DNA of 64,000 nt from Alsobacter sp046349155 (lineage in GTDB: Bacteria; Pseudomonadota; Alphaproteobacteria; Rhizobiales; Beijerinckiaceae). The notes under the pieces are model-generated. The model was not told the DNA's origin, did not search any database, and worked only from the letters and a program-made list of their open reading frames with translations. Below, piece after piece: positions 17,685 to 25,772 of the stretch; position 1 is the stretch's first letter, and each line of letters opens with the position of its first letter. A program made the position numbers and the translations under genes. The stretch covers positions 496,001 to 560,000 of the forward strand of contig JAXMCW010000003.1 of NCBI GenBank assembly GCA_046349155.1, given 5' to 3'.

Positions 17685-19415
17685 TTACTCGCTCTTGCCT
17701 TCCTTGGCGGCCTTGTTGGCGCGCTTGAGGGCGGCGCCGAGGATGTCGCCGAGCGAAGCGCCGGCATCGGCCGAGCCGTACTGGGCGATGGCTTCCTTCT
17801 CCTCGGCCATCTCCAGCGCCTTGATCGACACCTGCACCTTGCGGGACTTGCGGTCGAACATGGTGACGCGGGCGTCGAGCTTCTCGCCGGGGGCGAAGCG
17901 CTCGGGACGCTGGTCGCCGCGGTCGCGGGCCAGCTCGTTGCGCTTGATGAAGGCCGTCAGGTCGGTGCCGACGATCTTCACCTCGAGGCCGCCGTCCTTC
18001 ACCTCGGTGACCTCGCAGGTCACCACGGCGCCCTTCTTGACGTCGCCCGCGGCAGCCGCGTCCGCGAAGGGATCGCCGCCGAGCTGCTTGATGCCCAGCG
18101 AGATGCGCTCCTTCTCGACGTCGACGTCGAGGACCTGCGCCTTGACGATGTCGCCCTTCTTGAACTCCTCGATGACCTGCTCGCCGGGACGGTTCCAGTC
18201 GAGATCCGACAGGTGGACCATGCCGTCGACGTCGCCGTCGAGGCCGATGAAGAGGCCGAACTCGGTCTTGTTCTTGACCTCGCCCTCAACCACCGTGCCG
18301 GGCGGATACTTCTCGGCGAAGGCTTCCCACGGGTTCTGCAGGGTCTGCTTGAGGCCCAGCGAGATGCGCCGCTTGACGGGATCGACCTCGAGGATCTGGA
18401 CCTCGACCTCCTGGGAGGTGGAGACGATCTTGCCGGGATGCACGTTCTTCTTGGTCCACGACATCTCGGAGACGTGGATGAGGCCCTCGATGCCCGGCTC
18501 CAGCTCCACGAAGGCGCCGTAGTCGGTGATGTTGGTCACGCGGCCCGAGAAGCGGGCGTTGACCGGGTACTTGGCCTCGATGCCCTCCCACGGATCGGCG
18601 AGAAGCTGCTTGATGCCGAGCGAGATGCGGTGCGTCTCGTGGTTGATCTTGATGATCTTGACCTTGAGCTGCTGGCCGATCGTGACCACCTCGGACGGGT
18701 GGTTGACGCGCCTCCAGGCCATGTCGGTGACATGGAGCAGGCCGTCAATGCCGCCGAGGTCGACGAAGGCGCCGTACTCGGTGATGTTCTTGACGACGCC
18801 GTCGACGGTCTGGCCTTCCTCGAGGTTGGCGACGAGCTCGGAGCGGGCCTCCGCGCGGGTCTCCTCGAGCACCGTGCGGCGCGACACGACGATGTTGCCG
18901 CGGCGACGGTCCATCTTGAGGATCTGGAAGGGCTGCGGCACGCCCATGAGGGGCGTCACGTCGCGGATCGGGCGGATGTCCACCTGCGAGCGCGGCAGGA
19001 ACGCGACAGCGCCGTCGAGGTCGACCGTGTAGCCGCCCTTGACCTGGTTGAAGATGACGCCGTTCACCTTCTCGTTCTTCTCGTAGGCGACCTCGAGCTT
19101 GACCCAGCTCTCCTCGCGGCGCGCCTTGTCGCGCGAGATCACTGCCTCGCCGAGCGCGTTCTCGATGCGGTCGAGATAGACCTCGACCTCGTCGCCGACA
19201 TTCAGCGCGCCTTCGCGGCCGGGGCCCGAAAACTCGCGAAGGGCGACGCGGCCCTCGGTCTTCAGGCCGATATCGATCACCGCCATGTCCTTCTCGATGG
19301 CGACGACCTTGCCCTTGATGACGGAGCCCTCGAGCGCCTCGGACTTGCCGAAGGATTCATCGAGAAGCGCGGCAAAATCCTCGCGGGACGGGGTGTTCTT
19401 CAGTGCTGCGGACAT
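17685..19415 (-). CDS. rpsA: 30S ribosomal protein S1
   Basis: A 576-residue mRNA-binding protein of the small ribosomal subunit. The start MSAALKNTPS has AGGAGA upstream. Six S1 (OB-fold) repeats run from about residue 29 to 530. The third to fifth have the classical pattern, for example ITEYGAFVDLGGIDGLLHVTDMAW and ITDYGAFVELEPGIEGLIHVSEMSW. An acidic/basic tail ends KEGKSE. The aroA-cmk-rpsA order is widely conserved in alphaproteobacteria. Confidence 0.97.
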   Translation of the reverse strand: MSAALKNTPSREDFAALLDESFGKSEALEGSVIKGKVVAIEKDMAVIDIGLKTEGRVALREFSGPGREGALNVGDEVEVYLDRIENALGEAVISRDKARREESWVKLEVAYEKNEKVNGVIFNQVKGGYTVDLDGAVAFLPRSQVDIRPIRDVTPLMGVPQPFQILKMDRRRGNIVVSRRTVLEETRAEARSELVANLEEGQTVDGVVKNITEYGAFVDLGGIDGLLHVTDMAWRRVNHPSEVVTIGQQLKVKIIKINHETHRISLGIKQLLADPWEGIEAKYPVNARFSGRVTNITDYGAFVELEPGIEGLIHVSEMSWTKKNVHPGKIVSTSQEVEVQILEVDPVKRRISLGLKQTLQNPWEAFAEKYPPGTVVEGEVKNKTEFGLFIGLDGDVDGMVHLSDLDWNRPGEQVIEEFKKGDIVKAQVLDVDVEKERISLGIKQLGGDPFADAAAAGDVKKGAVVTCEVTEVKDGGLEVKIVGTDLTAFIKRNELARDRGDQRPERFAPGEKLDARVTMFDRKSRKVQVSIKALEMAEEKEAIAQYGSADAGASLGDILGAALKRANKAAKEGKSE

Positions 19416-19653
19416 GTGTTCTCCTGGGTGGGCCGCTCGGGGCCCCGCGCCGGCGGGTTCGTGTTGCGATGCGCGTCCATTCGCCGAGACCCGTGCGGAA
19501 AGCAGGGTCACCGCCTCGGGGGCGGGCCGGCGCGAACCGGCGAAAGGACGCGTGGTTCAGGCTCTCGTCCAGGGGGCCGTCGGGATCGGTTGGCAGGCCC
19601 GCAACGGCATCCGCACGCTGCGTCCCGGCCGCCGGCATCTCGGGCGAGAGGCC

Positions 19654-20289
19654 TCAGGAGGCCTTGCTCCGCCGCGTGCTGTCGACAAGGTCGACCGCCG
19701 CCCTGAACGCCTGCTCTATATCCAAACTGCTCGTATCGAGCAAGCTGGCGTCCGGCGCGGCGGCAAGAGGGGCCGTGCTGCGGCCCGCGTCGCGGGCGTC
19801 GCGGCGGCGGATGTCGTCCAGGATCGCCTCCAGGGTGACGTCCTCGCCGCGGGCGGCGAGCTCGCGGAAGCGCCGGCGCGCGCGCTCCTCGGGGGTCGCC
19901 GTGACGAAGATCTTCACCGTGGCGTCCGGGCAGATCACCGTGCCTATGTCGCGCCCGTCCAGCACCGCGCCCTCGGGACGACGGGCGAAGGCGCGCTGCC
20001 AGTCGATGAGCGCGGCGCGCACGGCCGGGATCGCGGCGACCACCGAGGCCGCCTCCCCCATGGCCCGGCCGCGCAGGCGGGCGTCGTCGAGATGGGCGAG
20101 GTCGAGTGACTGGGCCGCGCGAACCGCCGCCTTCTCGTCGGTGAGCGGATGGTCCACGTCGAGCAGGGCGCGCGCCGTGGCGCGGTAGAGCAGCCCCGTG
20201 TCGAGGTGGGGCAGGCCGAAATGCAAGGCGAGGCGCTTGGCCAGTGTGCCCTTGCCCGATGCCGCGGGACCGTCGATGGCGATGATCAT
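19654..20289 (-). CDS. cmk: cytidylate kinase
   Basis: A 211-residue enzyme phosphorylating (d)CMP to (d)CDP. The P-loop DGPAASGKGT is at residues 6-15, the NMP-binding LDTGLLYRA follows, and DGRDIGTVICPDA and ARRRFREL (lid region) are present. It lies 13 bp after aroA on the same strand. Confidence 0.96.
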   Translation of the reverse strand: MIIAIDGPAASGKGTLAKRLALHFGLPHLDTGLLYRATARALLDVDHPLTDEKAAVRAAQSLDLAHLDDARLRGRAMGEAASVVAAIPAVRAALIDWQRAFARRPEGAVLDGRDIGTVICPDATVKIFVTATPEERARRRFRELAARGEDVTLEAILDDIRRRDARDAGRSTAPLAAAPDASLLDTSSLDIEQAFRAAVDLVDSTRRSKAS

Positions 20290-20302
20290 CCGCCCCTCCC
20301 GT

Positions 20303-21649
20303 TCAGCCGATCGAGGCGCCGAGGCGGCCCATCAGGGGCACGAAGTCCGGGAAGCTCGTCAGGATCATGCGCCCGTCGTCGACGGTCACCGGCGCGGCGC
20401 TGGCGAGACCCATCACGAGGAAGCTCATGGCGATGCGGTGGTCGAGATGGGTCGCGACCGCCGGCCCGCCCCCGGCGACGCGCCCGGATCCGCCCCGCAC
20501 GACGAGGTCGTCGCCCAGAATGGCGTGGTCGACGCCGCAGGCTGCCAGCCCGTCCGCCACCGCCTGCAGGCGGTCGCTCTCCTTCACGCGCAGCTCGTGC
20601 AAGCCGTTCATCCGCGTCTCGCCCTCCGCGAAGGACGCGGCCACGGCGAGCACGGGATATTCGTCGATCATGGAGGGGGCGCGGCCCGCTGGCACGTCGA
20701 CGCCGCGCAGGGCCGAGTGGCGCACGCGCAGGTCGCCCACGTCCTCGCCGCCCTCGACGCGGCGGTCCAGCACCTCGATGGAGGCGCCCATCTCGACGAG
20801 CGTTGTGATGAGCCCCGTGCGCAGAGGGTTCAGCATGACGCCCTCGAGCACGACGTCGGAGCCCGGCACGATCAAGGCCGCCACCATCGGGAAGGCGGCC
20901 GAGGACGGGTCTGCCGGGACCACGACCGGGGCAGGGCGCAGTTCGGGCCGGCCGGTGAGCGCGACGCGGCGGCCCTCGCCCTCCGCCGTCACGGTGACCT
21001 CGGCCCCGAAATAGGCGAGCATCTTCTCGGTATGGTCGCGCGAGGCCTCGCTCTCGATCACGGTCGTGACGCCCGGCGCGTTGAGGCCGGCCAGCAGGAT
21101 GGCGGACTTGATCTGCGCGGAGGCGACGGGCGTGCGGTAGGTGATCGGGATCGGGTCCTGCGCGCCACGCAACACGATGGGGCAGCGTCCGCCCGGTGCC
21201 TCGGAGACCACCTCCGCGCCCATCTGGGCGAGCGGGTCCAGGATGCGCCGCATGGGCCGCTTGCGCAGCGAGGCGTCGCCGTCGAAGGTCGCGGTGACGC
21301 CATGGCCGCCCACCACGCCCATCATCAGGCGTGAACCCGTGCCGGCATTGCCGAAATCGAGCACGTCCGCGGGCGCGGAAAGCCCGCCAATGCCGACGCC
21401 GCGCACCCGCCACACGCCGTCGCCCACGCGCTCGATGTCCGCTCCCAGCGCCCGGCACGCCGCGGCCGTGCGCAGCACGTCGTCGCCTTCGAGCAACCCC
21501 GACACCCGCGTCTCGCCGACGCTCAGCAGGCCGAAGATCATCGACCGATGCGAGATCGACTTGTCCCCCGGCACCCGCGCGCGGCCCCTGAGGGACGGTC
21601 CGCGAGAGGCGGTGAGAGGCTCGGCGGGGCCGTCATGAGGCTTGGACAA
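20303..21649 (-). CDS. aroA: 3-phosphoshikimate 1-carboxyvinyltransferase (EPSP synthase), class II
   Basis: A 448-residue shikimate-pathway enzyme joining shikimate-3-phosphate and PEP. The likely start is TTG with GGAG upstream. Motifs are PGDKSISHR (29-35 region), DFGNAGTGSRLMMG (98-111), KRPMRRILDPL, RDHTEKML, APSMIDEYP, RVKESDR and THLDHRIAMS. Overall sequence and motifs follow the class II enzymes such as the Agrobacterium CP4 type. The position that is Ala100 in CP4 is Gly103 here (see findings). First gene of aroA-cmk-rpsA. Confidence 0.95.
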   Translation of the reverse strand: MSKPHDGPAEPLTASRGPSLRGRARVPGDKSISHRSMIFGLLSVGETRVSGLLEGDDVLRTAAACRALGADIERVGDGVWRVRGVGIGGLSAPADVLDFGNAGTGSRLMMGVVGGHGVTATFDGDASLRKRPMRRILDPLAQMGAEVVSEAPGGRCPIVLRGAQDPIPITYRTPVASAQIKSAILLAGLNAPGVTTVIESEASRDHTEKMLAYFGAEVTVTAEGEGRRVALTGRPELRPAPVVVPADPSSAAFPMVAALIVPGSDVVLEGVMLNPLRTGLITTLVEMGASIEVLDRRVEGGEDVGDLRVRHSALRGVDVPAGRAPSMIDEYPVLAVAASFAEGETRMNGLHELRVKESDRLQAVADGLAACGVDHAILGDDLVVRGGSGRVAGGGPAVATHLDHRIAMSFLVMGLASAAPVTVDDGRMILTSFPDFVPLMGRLGASIG

Positions 21650-21816
21650 GGCAGTCTCCGGCGGGGTTCGGGCAGGCGGCGCGGCGGGCGGGACGAGGCT
21701 GGACTAGCACAGGGCCGATGGGGCGTCACGCGCCCCGCGGCGCCCTGGATTGAGGACGCCGGGACACGGCGACGCGACCACGGGCGCGGCCTCTCCCGCA
21801 AGGCGAGAATTGGGAT

Positions 21817-21842
21817 TTGACAGCCGCCGCCTGCGCGACTAA
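21817..21842 (+). promoter_or_regulatory. possible promoter -35 box upstream of the TIGR02300 gene
   Basis: A perfect TTGACA at 21817-21822 is placed 58 bp before the start codon at 21880. The expected -10 position reads only TAACCG, so the match is one-sided. Confidence 0.3.
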
Positions 21843-21879
21843 CCGGAGCGCTCGATTTTCCCTGCAAAGGTGCGACGAC

Positions 21880-22257
21880 GTGGCGAAACCGGAACTCGGC
21901 AGCAAGCGCCAATGCCAGAGCTGCGGCGCGAAATTCTATGACCTGAACAAGGACCCGATCGTCTGCCCGAAGTGCGGAACGATTTTCCAGGCCGCCGCGG
22001 CCACGCGGGGTCGCCCCGAACCGGTCGCGAATCGCGCCGAGGAGGACGAGGTCGAGGCCGATCCGGCCGCCGGGCCCGAGCTCGTCTCGCTCGACGAGGT
22101 CGAGGCGGAGGAGGCCGAGAAGGACCTTCCGATCGACGGCGTCGAGATCGAGGACGAGATCGCCGAGGACGACACCTTCCTGGAGGAAGAGGAAGAGGGC
22201 GACGACGACGTGGCCGACCTCATCGACGGCGACATCGAGGATGACGAGGAGCCGTAG
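21880..22257 (+). CDS. TIGR02300-type zinc-ribbon protein with acidic tail
   Basis: A 125-residue protein starting at GTG (VAKPELGSKR). The N-terminal 40 residues hold CQSCG and CPKCG around KFYDLNKDPIVC, a zinc-ribbon-like pattern diagnostic for this alphaproteobacterial family. The remaining two thirds are almost wholly acidic (Glu/Asp), ending in DIEDDEEP. Function unknown; an RNA or protein-binding role is only a guess. It is monocistronic, upstream of tRNA-Ala. Confidence 0.85.
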   Translation: MAKPELGSKRQCQSCGAKFYDLNKDPIVCPKCGTIFQAAAATRGRPEPVANRAEEDEVEADPAAGPELVSLDEVEAEEAEKDLPIDGVEIEDEIAEDDTFLEEEEEGDDDVADLIDGDIEDDEEP

Positions 22258-22302
22258 GCGCAGGCCAGCGGGCCGCGGGCCTTTTGCCGGTGCGAATTGT
22301 GC

Positions 22303-22331
22303 TTGATGTCACGACCGCACCGGACTATAGA
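22303..22331 (+). promoter_or_regulatory. promoter of tRNA-Ala
   Basis: TTGATG at 22303-22308, a 17-bp spacer and TATAGA at 22326-22331 lie 56 bp upstream of the mature tRNA 5' end. Confidence 0.6.
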
Positions 22332-22387
22332 GCGGCACCGCCGACGAGGCGGTGCGGCCGGAAACCCAAGCCGGCCAAGGACATCGT

Positions 22388-22463
<76 letters not shown>

Positions 22464-22471
22464 GTCCCCTT

Positions 22472-22498
22472 CTTCCGCTGAGCGGAAGCTTTCTTTCC
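22472..22498 (+). terminator. terminator of tRNA-Ala
   Basis: A 7-bp stem CTTCCGC/GCGGAAG with a 3-nt loop (22472-22488) is followed by CTTTCTTTCC, 9 bp after the encoded CCA. Confidence 0.7.
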
Positions 22499-22631
22499 AG
22501 CCTCCCGCCCACCCCGCTCGAAACCTCCCGCCGGCCTTCGGGCGTGGTGAGCAGGCGCGCAAGAATACAACCCCAGCGTGTAATGGGCGCATGGACCGAC
22601 GCATCGGTGCGCCGCCCCGGCGGAGCGTCCG

Positions 22632-23270
22632 TCAGGGCCCCGCGTGGCATACCAGGTCGGCTTTATAATTCTCGAGCACCAGGCTGAAGGGCTGGCCCGA
22701 GCGGGCGACCAGCGTCGCGCGGTGCTGCAGGACAGTGGCCGAGGGCGCCGGCGGCGGGTCAGCGGCGGCGATGGCCGGCCGCTCGTCCAGGCGGCGACGC
22801 GTGAAGTCGAGCGCCTTGACCACGAGGCCGAAGGGATGGTCCGTCGTGGCGAGCTCCTCGTTCATCGCCGGCGTCAGCCGCGACGGCACGAACCAGTTCT
22901 CGGCGTCCGAGACGAGATGCGCGCCGCAGCGGAGCTGGACGTGCCGGTAACCGACCGCTTCGCCCGGCGCCGCCTGGAGCTCCCGCCGCACGTCCTCCCC
23001 CGCCGGGTTCGAATCGGCGACGAGAACGGCGCGAAGCTTGTCGTCGGGGCCCATCAGTCCGTTGGCGCGGCACCATTGGGTCAAGGTGACCGAGGCGCTG
23101 GGCTGCGCGAGAAGGGCCTCGTTCAGCACGGACACGGCGGCGCGCGCCCGGGCCGGGTCGCAGGACGAAACCTGCGCAGAGGCGCCCGTCCCCGCCACGA
23201 CGAGGGCGAGGGCGACGAGGCGGGCCGCCGCGCCGCCGCGCCACGGCCTGTGGCGCCGGGCCCGGCTCAT
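22632..23270 (-). CDS. exported chorismate-lyase-fold (UbiC-like) protein
   Basis: A 212-residue protein with a signal peptide (basic start, hydrophobic 16-30, cut near ASA-Q at 32). The mature part resembles chorismate pyruvate-lyase/UTRA folds. YRHVQLRCG (Arg109, Cys115) corresponds to the UbiC strand with the active-site Arg. SDAENWFVPSRLTP matches the substrate-lid region, and SLVLENY (Glu200) corresponds to the C-terminal Glu. Four cysteines could form disulfides after export. UbiC itself is cytoplasmic, so this is probably a sensor or an enzyme with another substrate. Its ATG overlaps the methyltransferase stop by 4 nt. Role uncertain. Confidence 0.6.
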   Translation of the reverse strand: MSRARRHRPWRGGAAARLVALALVVAGTGASAQVSSCDPARARAAVSVLNEALLAQPSASVTLTQWCRANGLMGPDDKLRAVLVADSNPAGEDVRRELQAAPGEAVGYRHVQLRCGAHLVSDAENWFVPSRLTPAMNEELATTDHPFGLVVKALDFTRRRLDERPAIAAADPPPAPSATVLQHRATLVARSGQPFSLVLENYKADLVCHAGP

Positions 23271-24052
23271 GCCGGCTTGCGCCCCCTGATCGCGTTCGCC
23301 ACGCCCGTATGGGCCATCGGCCCCGTCCCGGCCTGCGGGAAGCCTGCCTCGACCCGACGGCGCAGGTCCGCGGCCGCGTCCGGCGGCATGCCCCGCACCG
23401 CCGCGCCGAGATGCCCCGACAGGCAGGCCTCCCAATAGTCCTGGAAGCTGTCGAAGTCGCGCCGCACCGAGATGACGCGCGTCTCGATCCCGGTCAGGCC
23501 GGCTTCCTCCCACATCTGCCGCATCGCCGGCACCGTCGAGACCTCGGGGTGCGGCGGCGAGGGCGCGGGCACCTTCATGGCGGTCAGCCCGTCATAGATG
23601 GGCTGGAGGGGGAGGCCGCCGCCCGGCATGTCCCACATGTAGGCACAGACGAGCCCGCCGGGCCTGACGACCCGCACCAGCTCGGCGAGCCCCTTGCGGG
23701 GGTCGGGCACGAAGAACAGCACCAGCGCCATCACGGCCGCGTCGAACGCGCCGTCGTCAAAGGGCAGGTCCATCGCGTCGCCCTGCCGGAAGCGGGCCGG
23801 GCTCGCCGCCTCGCGCTTGAGGGCGAAGGCGATCTGGCCCTCCGAAGGGTCCAGCGCCTCGATGCACGCAGGCGCAGTCCGCTGCGCGAGCAGCTCGGTG
23901 AAGGCCCCGTTGCCGCAGCCTACGTCGACCCATCGGGCGCCCCGGGGAACGTCGAGCCAGTCGAGAAACGCGATGCCGACGAGCCGGCTCCAGGCGCCCA
24001 TCATGCGCTCGTAGGCGGCGCCGTCGTCGAAACGGATGGTCTGCTCGGCCAT
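23267..24052 (-). CDS. class I SAM-dependent methyltransferase
   Basis: A 261-residue cytoplasmic methyltransferase. The chosen ATG (MAEQTIRFDD) has GGAGG 9 nt upstream. Motif I is VDVGCGNGAF, the acidic loop is EALDPSEGQ, motif II/III is DGAFDAAVMALVLFFVPDP, and LVRVVRPGGLVCAYMWD follows. This is the UbiE/COQ5-like Methyltransf_11 type. Substrate unknown. It is translationally coupled to the exported UbiC-like gene, so the pair may act on one metabolite. Confidence 0.82.
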   Translation of the reverse strand: MAEQTIRFDDGAAYERMMGAWSRLVGIAFLDWLDVPRGARWVDVGCGNGAFTELLAQRTAPACIEALDPSEGQIAFALKREAASPARFRQGDAMDLPFDDGAFDAAVMALVLFFVPDPRKGLAELVRVVRPGGLVCAYMWDMPGGGLPLQPIYDGLTAMKVPAPSPPHPEVSTVPAMRQMWEEAGLTGIETRVISVRRDFDSFQDYWEACLSGHLGAAVRGMPPDAAADLRRRVEAGFPQAGTGPMAHTGVANAIRGRKPA

Positions 24053-24175
24053 GGGGGTCATCCTCCGGGGGACTTTGGAGGCGGATGCTACCATTGGCCG
24101 GCGCGAGCAGCGACCGGCCTCCGCTCATGGGCCCGGACGGCGGACGCAGCCCTGCTCGCCCGGCCGGTCCGCCGG

Positions 24176-24691
24176 TCACCCGCCGCGGTGAAAGTCGCCC
24201 GGGGTAGCCGGCGCCAGCGGCGTGAAGTCCCTGCGGTCCGGCTTGAGATCCAGGAGCGGCGTGCCGTCGAGGCAGTCGAGGCCGCGCACCTCGAGGATCG
24301 GCCCGTCGCGCCCAAGCAGCGTCGCGACGGAAGTTCCGATCGGATTCGGACGCACCGGCGAGCGCAGGGCGAAGGTGCCGCGCGTCACGCCGTCGTCCCG
24401 GGGACTCTGCCGCACGAGGTCGCGGCGCGACAGGTGCAACCAGTAGAGCACCTCAATGCGCCCATAGGCCTCGATGCCCTCCAGCGCCGCCACCCAGGGT
24501 TCGAACACCTCGATGCGGCAGGTGGGCCCGTCGGCGCGCCCCTGGCGGGGACAGTCCATGCGCGAGGTCCACGGCGTGCGGATCACGCCGATGAAGCTCA
24601 AGGCGGCGTCGGAGGCCTCGGGCGCGTCGACCCTCACCTCGGAGCGTCGGATGCCATCCTCTCGCACCATGACGGGCGGCCGCTCAGCCAT
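24176..24691 (-). CDS. trmO: tRNA (N6-threonylcarbamoyladenosine-37 N6)-methyltransferase TrmO
   Basis: A 171-residue SAM-dependent enzyme of the TsaA/VirR family methylating t6A37 in tRNAs that read ACY codons. The signature motifs are SPVRPNPIGTS and LDGTPLLDLKPD, with the beta-barrel start FIGVIRTPW. Its start codon lies inside the end of the mop gene (8-nt overlap, different frame), so it is probably translated by coupling to mop. Confidence 0.9.
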   Translation of the reverse strand: MAERPPVMVREDGIRRSEVRVDAPEASDAALSFIGVIRTPWTSRMDCPRQGRADGPTCRIEVFEPWVAALEGIEAYGRIEVLYWLHLSRRDLVRQSPRDDGVTRGTFALRSPVRPNPIGTSVATLLGRDGPILEVRGLDCLDGTPLLDLKPDRRDFTPLAPATPGDFHRGG

Positions 24692-24893
24692 CCACCGCCA
24701 CGAGGACGTCGGACGCCTTGATCAGGGCCTTGGCCTTCATGCCCTTGGCGAGCTTGAGCTCGTCCACGGCCTCGTTGGTGATCGACGCCGTCAGCACGGC
24801 TCCGCCGATGTCGATGCGGACATGGGACGTCGTCGCACCCTTCACCACGTCCACCACAGTCCCCTCGAGCTGGTTGCGCGCGCTGATCTTCAT
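24684..24893 (-). CDS. mop: molybdenum-pterin/molybdate-binding protein (single Mop domain)
   Basis: A 69-residue molbindin: one Mop/TOBE domain beginning MKISARNQLEGTVV, followed by VVKGATTSHVRIDIGG, ITNEAVDELKLAKGM and KASDVLVAVDG. Such proteins assemble into hexamers storing molybdate. The start has AAGGGG upstream. It is divergent from modE with the ModE operator between them, which suggests that its expression follows molybdate supply. Confidence 0.92.
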   Translation of the reverse strand: MKISARNQLEGTVVDVVKGATTSHVRIDIGGAVLTASITNEAVDELKLAKGMKAKALIKASDVLVAVDG

Positions 24894-24929
24894 GGGCGAG
24901 TTCCCCTTGTGCAAGCCCCCAGACGGGCT

Positions 24930-24952
24930 GATATATAGCAGGACTATATGTC
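24930..24952. promoter_or_regulatory. ModE operator between mop and modE
   Basis: GATATATAG-N5-CTATATGTC is an inverted repeat with 8 of 9 matching pairs. It resembles the TATATA-N6-TATATA core of ModE boxes. It is centred about 30 bp before the modE start and about 48 bp before the mop start, so one site can control both directions. Confidence 0.75.
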
Positions 24953-24970
24953 GAATGGCCGAGGAGGAAA

Positions 24971-25762
24971 ATGGCCCTCGAAGCGCATCTCAGCCTGCGT
25001 GCGGACCATCTCTCCCCCGTCGGGCGGGAGCGGATCCGATTGCTCGAGGCCGTGGCGCGGGAGGGCAGCATCAGCGGCGCCGCGCGGGCCGTGGGCCTCA
25101 CCTACAAGGCGGCCTGGGATGGCCTCGACGCCATGGCCAACCTCTTCGGCACGCCCGTCATCGAGACGCAGAAGGGCGGCAGGGCAGGCGGCGGCGCGGT
25201 GCTCACGCCGGCCGGTCGGAGCCTGATCGGCGCCTTTCACCGGATGGAGGCCGAACTCGAGCGCATCCTGCGGGCGCTGGAGCCGGAGCTCGCGCCGAGC
25301 GGCCTCGCGCCGGCCCACGTCCTCACCGGGTTCCTGATGCGCACCAGCGGCCGCAACGTCCTGCGCGGCACGGTCACCGCCATCGCCGACGATGCGATCA
25401 GCGCGGAGGTGACCCTCGCCGTGTCGCAGCAGACGACGATCCACGCGCTGATCACGCGGGAAAGCATGGTCTCGCTCGGCCTCATCCCCGGCGCGCAGGC
25501 CATCGCGCTGGTCAAGACGTCGTTCGTGATGCTGGCCGATCCGGCGGTCGTCCCGCGCCTCTCCGCCCGCAACCGCATTCCCGGCGTCGTTTCCCGCGTC
25601 ACGCAGGAGGGCGTCGGCGCCGAGGTCGTCCTCGACATCGGCGAGGGCCGCACGCTCGCGGCCACCATCACCGCCGAGTCCGTGGCCTCGCTCGCTCTCG
25701 CTCCGGGGATCGCGACCTGCGCGGTGTTCGACGCCAGCCACGTCATTCTCGCCGTCGACTGA
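24971..25762 (+). CDS. modE: molybdate-responsive transcriptional regulator ModE
   Basis: A 263-residue regulator. An N-terminal LysR-like winged helix (LLEAVAREGSISGAARAVGLTYKAAWDGLDAM, residues about 22-55) is followed by two Mop/TOBE domains (about 120-188 and 195-263), beginning RTSGRNVLRGTVT and SARNRIPGVVSRV, that bind molybdate. A good GAGGAGG ribosome site precedes ATG. It faces its own operator and is followed 10 bp later by modA, so it likely represses modABC and itself when molybdate is plentiful. Confidence 0.93.
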   Translation: MALEAHLSLRADHLSPVGRERIRLLEAVAREGSISGAARAVGLTYKAAWDGLDAMANLFGTPVIETQKGGRAGGGAVLTPAGRSLIGAFHRMEAELERILRALEPELAPSGLAPAHVLTGFLMRTSGRNVLRGTVTAIADDAISAEVTLAVSQQTTIHALITRESMVSLGLIPGAQAIALVKTSFVMLADPAVVPRLSARNRIPGVVSRVTQEGVGAEVVLDIGEGRTLAATITAESVASLALAPGIATCAVFDASHVILAVD

Positions 25763-25772
25763 GGAGTTCCCG

